Made by a program: the position numbers and the translations under genes
Assembly (NCBI GenBank): GCA_016715795.1
Contig: JADJXP010000001.1
Location: 62,001 to 126,000, forward strand
Source: Chloracidobacterium sp.
GTDB lineage: Bacteria > Acidobacteriota > Blastocatellia > Pyrinomonadales > Pyrinomonadaceae
Reading direction: 5' to 3'
DNA length: 64,000 nt
Notes under the pieces: model-generated
Databases searched by the model: none
What the model saw: only the letters and a program-made list of their open reading frames with translations
What the model was told of the DNA's origin: nothing
In this document: positions 60,084 through 64,000 of the stretch, piece after piece
How positions within the stretch are numbered: the first letter of the stretch is position 1
Layout: each line of letters starts with the position of its first letter

Positions 60084-61154
60084 ATGATAGGAACAGAAAC
60101 ATCTGGTATAGCGACAAAAGGCTTCGCAACGCACAGCAACGAGGCCAAATTTGAGCCGTTCAACTTCGCCCGCCGCCACGTCGGTCCGCACGACATACTG
60201 ATCGACATCGCGTATTGCGGCATTTGCCACTCGGACATTCACCAGGCCAAGAACGAATGGCCCGACCTGATGCCTGCGAGGTATCCAATGGTCCCGGGCC
60301 ACGAGATCATCGGCCGCGTCGCCCAGGTCGGCGACCAAGTAACGAAATTCACCGAAGGAGACGTCGCCGGTATTGGCTGTTTCATCGACAGCTGTCGCGA
60401 GTGCACAGCCTGCACCGGCGGTATCGAACAATACTGCATTAACGGTTCAGCATTCACCTACAACGGCACCGAAATGGACCGCGTAACGCCGACTTTCGGC
60501 GGTTATTCGGACAAATACGTTATCGACGAAAATTATGCGCTAAAGGTCAATAGCGACCTGTCGCCCGGTCTCGCTCCGCTGCTGTGTGCCGGCATTACGA
60601 CATATTCACCGCTAAAACGGTTCAATGTTGGCCCGGGCACAAAAGTCGGTGTCGTCGGGCTCGGCGGGCTCGGCCACATGGGCGTGAAGCTTGCCAAAGC
60701 AATGGGTGCCGATGTAACGGTTTTCAGCACATCACCGGGTAAAGAGGACGATGCTCGATCACTCGGTGCAGACCATTTTGTCGTGAGCAAGGACGCAGAA
60801 GCAATGGTACCGCTGGCGAATTCGTTCAATTTTATCCTGGACACCGTTTCGGCGGCACACAACCTGATGCCCTATCTAGGCTTGCTCGGCTACGCCGGTA
60901 CGATGGCCGTCGTTGGCGTGCCGGCGGAACCTACGATGTTCCACCAGGGTTCGCTCATCATGGGGAATCGTGCTCTTGTCGGATCGCTGATCGGTGGCAT
61001 TCCGGAAACGCAGGAAATGCTCGATTTCTGCGCCAAGCACAACATTACTTCAGACGTCGAAGTGATCTCGCCGGATCGGATCGAAGAAGCGTACGACCGG
61101 ACAATCAAAGCTGACGTCCGTTACCGGTTTGTGATCGATATGGGCAGGGCTTGA
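60084..61154 (+). CDS. Zinc-dependent NAD(P) alcohol dehydrogenase (YahK/CAD type)
   Basis: A 356-residue medium-chain dehydrogenase. The catalytic zinc site is CGICHSDIHQAKNEW with GHEIIG; the structural zinc cysteines are in CRECTACTGGIEQYC; NAD(P) binding is GVVGLGGLGHMGVKLAKAMGADVTVFSTS. This wording is that of broad aldehyde reductases such as YahK. It is probably co-transcribed with the RidA gene and ends before a bidirectional terminator. Confidence 0.91.
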   Translation: MIGTETSGIATKGFATHSNEAKFEPFNFARRHVGPHDILIDIAYCGICHSDIHQAKNEWPDLMPARYPMVPGHEIIGRVAQVGDQVTKFTEGDVAGIGCFIDSCRECTACTGGIEQYCINGSAFTYNGTEMDRVTPTFGGYSDKYVIDENYALKVNSDLSPGLAPLLCAGITTYSPLKRFNVGPGTKVGVVGLGGLGHMGVKLAKAMGADVTVFSTSPGKEDDARSLGADHFVVSKDAEAMVPLANSFNFILDTVSAAHNLMPYLGLLGYAGTMAVVGVPAEPTMFHQGSLIMGNRALVGSLIGGIPETQEMLDFCAKHNITSDVEVISPDRIEEAYDRTIKADVRYRFVIDMGRA

Positions 61155-61170
61155 TAAGAGGAATACGAAC

Positions 61171-61220
61171 AAAAAGGTTGGCCGGGATGCTGAGCGCAGC
61201 CCGGCCATTTTCGTTTGTGT
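61171..61220. terminator. Bidirectional terminator between convergent genes
   Basis: TGGCCGGG (61179-61186) and CCCGGCCA (61200-61207) form the stem, with a run of T after it on the plus strand (ATTTTCGTTT) and AAAAAGG before it, giving a T-run on the minus strand too. It separates the alcohol dehydrogenase and the convergent VCBS gene. Confidence 0.72.
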
Positions 61221-61228
61221 CTCCGATT

Positions 61229-63247
61229 CTAGTCAACCCGAAGGTTCGGAAGAGGCAGGTCGGTCGGGAGGCCAAACGGCTGGGCCGCTAGTCCCGACGT
61301 GCTCTGGTCCAGCCACCATGTCCCGTCGCGGTAAACTCCGAGATCGGCCTTGCCGTCGCCGTCGTAGTCAGCCGGAACCGGCAGGTCGGTCGCAATACCA
61401 AGGTAACCGTACCTAACCGAACCGCCGTTGGAGTTGAGGATATACCACACACCGTTCCTGAATACCGCCAGATCGGTCTTGCCGTCACCGTCGTAATCGG
61501 CCGGCACGAATGAGTCAGAAGCAAGGCCCCATTGAGCATAGCGAACGCTGGACGTGCCGCTTTCGAGAATGTACCAGAACCCGTTTGAGGGCCTGAACAC
61601 AGCGATATCGGTCCTTCCGTCGCCATCGTAATCTCCGACAAGAGGTACGTCTCCATCGACGCCCCAGGGCGTCGTGACCCACGAGTCTGGAGGCGAACTT
61701 ACCGAACGATAGAAGAAATAGCTCTGACCGCCGCCTGTGCCCGGCCTGAACACCGCTAGATCGGCCTTTCCGTCGCCGTTAAAGTCCCCCGAGATACTCG
61801 GATCGTCGCCGGTCCGGCCAAATTGCTGAATACTTACCGTCGAGTCTGAACTCTTGAGTATGTAGAAATTAGCCTTGTTCGGGTCGCTAGGTTCGTCACG
61901 CCAAACAGCGATATCTGTCTTACCGTCACCGTCGTAATCTGCGGGCGTGAGCACGTCAGTCGTAAGGCCCCAGTTCTGCGTCGCGACTGTGCCATTCGAA
62001 CTTCGACGGATGTACCAATTGCGGTCGCTCGAACGAAATACGCCGAGGTCGGCCTTACCATCACCGTCAAAATCAAGGTCCGTCGGCCCTGCAGCGACCT
62101 CGTCTGCCAATGTGATACGGGCTATGCGATTGCGCGTTTGCCCATCAACTGATACAAACGAGCCGCCTACAAAGTACTTGCCGTCGCCGAGAGGGTCCAG
62201 AAATGCGGGACCATTGAAGCTGGACGCCGTCGTGCCGACGATCATGTCGCGAAACGTCGGGTCGAGCGTGCCGTCCGCGTTCAGGCGGGCCATATTCATT
62301 CGGTTTTGACCATTGACTGTCGGGAAGGCTCCCGCGATCAGGAGCTTTCCGCTGGGCAGGATCTCGGCCGCGTAAATGCCCGGATTGGTTCCCGGCCCAA
62401 ATGCAACGGACGCAAATGTTGTATCCAGCGAAGCGTTACTGTTGAGACGAGCAATGTAATTCCTGCCTGTCTCCCCGCCGAGGCCCTGCACAGTGCCGGC
62501 CACATAGATCTTACCGTCAGGTAGCGGGACCATATCGTAAAAGGTTCCCGTGCCGGATATGGTAGGTGGCTGAAACGCGGTATCGACCGATCCGTCGAGG
62601 TTCAACCGCATAATGCCGCGTCGAGTCGAGCCATTCACCGTGGTGAACCCGCCGATGACATACATCTTATTAGAGGCCGCATCGTATACGACCTTGCTTG
62701 CAATACTATTCAATTCGGGCTCGACAAATGTGTTGTCGATCGACCCGTTAGTATTCAGTCTATAAACGCCCCACGAGATCGCGCTGCTGATACCGAGAAC
62801 GATCTTTCCGTCCGGCATCAGGGCTCCGCGGCCCACGCCGTTACCGGACGTGATCCCGGCATCAAAAGTAGCGTCCACGGTAAAGTCTGCGTTCAGTCGC
62901 GCAACGCGCCGCCGAGTAAGGCCTCCGACGAGGTCAAAACCACCGGTGATAACAAACTTGCCGTCCGGAAGCGGAATGATCTGGTTAACGATGCCGCTTG
63001 GATTCGGTGAGACAAACGTCGCATCGCGCGTGCCGTCGGAATTTAGCCTCGCCAGATAGCCGGTGGTCACGTTCCCGATCTTGGTCACATTGCCGCAAAT
63101 GAGGATCTTGCCGTCAGGTAGTTTATGAGCCTGATATACCGGCAGGTCGGCGTTCGGATTAAATGCATCAAGCGTCTGTGACACCGCCGTTGCCGCTGCC
63201 AGGGCAACAATTGCCACTATACTGATCAACACCGCTTTCTTCTTCAT
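61229..63247 (-). CDS. Secreted delta-60 repeat/VCBS protein
   Basis: A 672-residue exported protein: signal segment MKKKAVLISIVAIVALAAAT, then about seven delta-60-type beta-propeller repeats (LPDGKILICGNVTKIGNVTTGYLARLNSDGTRDATF and alike) to about residue 385, then six VCBS units on D-x-D-x-D loops and a C-terminus ending soon after the last. The start at 63247 has GGAGG at good spacing. Likely a surface or released binding protein. Confidence 0.87.
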   Translation of the reverse strand: MKKKAVLISIVAIVALAAATAVSQTLDAFNPNADLPVYQAHKLPDGKILICGNVTKIGNVTTGYLARLNSDGTRDATFVSPNPSGIVNQIIPLPDGKFVITGGFDLVGGLTRRRVARLNADFTVDATFDAGITSGNGVGRGALMPDGKIVLGISSAISWGVYRLNTNGSIDNTFVEPELNSIASKVVYDAASNKMYVIGGFTTVNGSTRRGIMRLNLDGSVDTAFQPPTISGTGTFYDMVPLPDGKIYVAGTVQGLGGETGRNYIARLNSNASLDTTFASVAFGPGTNPGIYAAEILPSGKLLIAGAFPTVNGQNRMNMARLNADGTLDPTFRDMIVGTTASSFNGPAFLDPLGDGKYFVGGSFVSVDGQTRNRIARITLADEVAAGPTDLDFDGDGKADLGVFRSSDRNWYIRRSSNGTVATQNWGLTTDVLTPADYDGDGKTDIAVWRDEPSDPNKANFYILKSSDSTVSIQQFGRTGDDPSISGDFNGDGKADLAVFRPGTGGGQSYFFYRSVSSPPDSWVTTPWGVDGDVPLVGDYDGDGRTDIAVFRPSNGFWYILESGTSSVRYAQWGLASDSFVPADYDGDGKTDLAVFRNGVWYILNSNGGSVRYGYLGIATDLPVPADYDGDGKADLGVYRDGTWWLDQSTSGLAAQPFGLPTDLPLPNLRVD

Positions 63248-63351
63248 GTCTTGAGTCCTCCGTTGAAAAATAGTTGTCTTTGCATCTATATGCGGAAAAA
63301 CTGTCGAAACCACGACAAGATTTTTGTTCGCGATGTCGTACTCTTTTCCGG

Positions 63352-63438
63352 TAATGTCTTAATTTGGATATATTCGTGCATTCGTGGCCAACTCTTTTGA
63401 ACGCGTACTTAGCCACGAATGCACGAATTACGACACTA
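63352..63438 (-). repeat. 87-bp palindromic element, inverted copy of 25769-25855
   Basis: The reverse complement of 25769-25855 aligns here end to end at about 84 of 87 positions, including the non-palindromic centre and the GACACTA end. It lies upstream of the DUF1697 gene; an in-frame extension of that gene through it is probably not translated. Confidence 0.87.
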
Positions 63439-63449
63439 TCTATTTTCCT

Positions 63450-63977
63450 ATGCGGTATATCGCTCTGCTCCGCGGCATCAATGTCGGCGGAAACACGATG
63501 ATAAAAATGTCAGAGTTGGTGGCCCTATTCGAATCGCTTGGATTCGTCGGGTTAAAGACATACATCAATAGCGGCAACATTAGGTTCGATTCACCAAAGG
63601 TCGCCGAAGAAAAGATTGTCGGAAAGATCGAAAAGGCACTAGAAGGGCGCTTTGGCCGGGCGATCTCGGTGATGGTTAGGGAACAAAGCGCGATCCGCGA
63701 GATACTCGCCGCGAATCCATTCGAAGGGCAGTTTGAGAGCCATAAGGAAATGCACGTGCTCTTTCTTAAGGAAAAAATGCCGGCGGATAGGGTTAGTGAA
63801 TTGATGGACTCAGCACCGCCTCAGGAGCGTTTTGCTGTTCGGGGCAGAGAGATCTACTGCCATCTGCCGATGGGCGTGGCTGACAGCTATCTCGGCAGAG
63901 GACAGTTTGAGAAGAAACTAAAGGTTTCGGTGACGGCTCGCAATTGGCGAACTGTCGAAACCCTGGCAAATCTTTGA
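63450..63977 (+). CDS. DUF1697 family protein
   Basis: A 175-residue protein with the DUF1697 opening MRYIALLRGINVGGNTMIKMSELVALFESLGF and YINSGNIRF. The family is widespread; its function is unknown to me. The gene is complete, ending 23 bp before the window edge. The ATG at 63450 is chosen because upstream in-frame codons lie in the palindromic repeat. Confidence 0.87.
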   Translation: MRYIALLRGINVGGNTMIKMSELVALFESLGFVGLKTYINSGNIRFDSPKVAEEKIVGKIEKALEGRFGRAISVMVREQSAIREILAANPFEGQFESHKEMHVLFLKEKMPADRVSELMDSAPPQERFAVRGREIYCHLPMGVADSYLGRGQFEKKLKVSVTARNWRTVETLANL

Positions 63978-64000
63978 GCCTCTGCCTACGGACGGGCTTC

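Noticed and set aside
63384..63449. N-terminal extension of the DUF1697 protein
   Set aside because: It would be translated from the 87-bp palindromic element; the family begins at the methionine at 63450.

Overview
The window looks like chromosomal DNA of an Acidobacteriota bacterium, most likely class Blastocatellia (Pyrinomonas/Chloracidobacterium-like). This is inferred from protein flavour, not from an rRNA gene. The clues are several secreted proteins with VCBS/FG-GAP repeats, kinases with an N-terminal zinc ribbon and a fused sulfatase-modifying domain, a CadC-like TPR regulator, futalosine-route menaquinone genes, NrfHA and an EgtB/EgtD pair. Coding density is high and genes on both strands form short operons with frequent ATGA overlaps. 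I see no phage, insertion sequence with a transposase, CRISPR array or rRNA operon.

Layout: 0-5 kb is a fatty-acid beta-oxidation operon (fadN-like fragment, tag, a hypothetical gene, thiolase, acyl-CoA dehydrogenase). 5-11 kb holds a PolB-type exonuclease, an orphan DNA methyltransferase, rsmE and the split heptose genes. 10.8-14 kb has a VCBS protein, a subtilisin-like protease and tRNA-His/tRNA-Arg. 14-19 kb has cmk, a VOC protein, a TolB-like propeller, DUF proteins, an AraC regulator and rpiB. 19-22.7 kb has an HtrA-like protease with TPRs and the ubiX/methyltransferase/mqnD group. 23-31 kb has a VCBS protein, a dense patch of repeats, nrfHA with a CRP/FNR-type palindrome, the C-terminal half of a Ski2-like helicase and coaX. 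31-40 kb has vanW, birA, egtD, egtB and leuS. 40-46 kb has an SBBP/VCBS giant protein and a divergent CadC-like regulator. 46-55 kb is a signalling block: kinase-FGE fusion, TPR protein, pseudokinase, ECF sigma, anti-sigma and two DUF4097-like proteins. 55-64 kb has dcd, an aldehyde dehydrogenase, a secreted peptidase T, a lipoprotein MsrA, a RidA protein, a zinc alcohol dehydrogenase, a delta-60/VCBS protein and a DUF1697 protein.

The most unusual content is a set of short palindromic repeat families that fill intergenic gaps, often starting at the base after a stop codon or carrying the stop codon of the neighbouring gene. One family has entered coding sequence: a 36-bp unit lies in frame and in the same orientation in egtB and in leuS, encoding the 12-residue peptide SVQ(P/T)PATAGGSD in both. 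A larger palindromic copy contributes about 30 residues to EgtB, another copy is exactly the dcd-ALDH gap and supplies a Shine-Dalgarno-like sequence, and another encodes the tail of MsrA. This resembles the Rickettsia palindromic elements in behaviour, in an unrelated lineage. A second candidate novelty is a non-coding element present twice (about 13.8-14.15 kb and 35.8-35.99 kb), with a TTGACT-N17-TAnnnT promoter, a conserved core and a hairpin with compensatory base changes.
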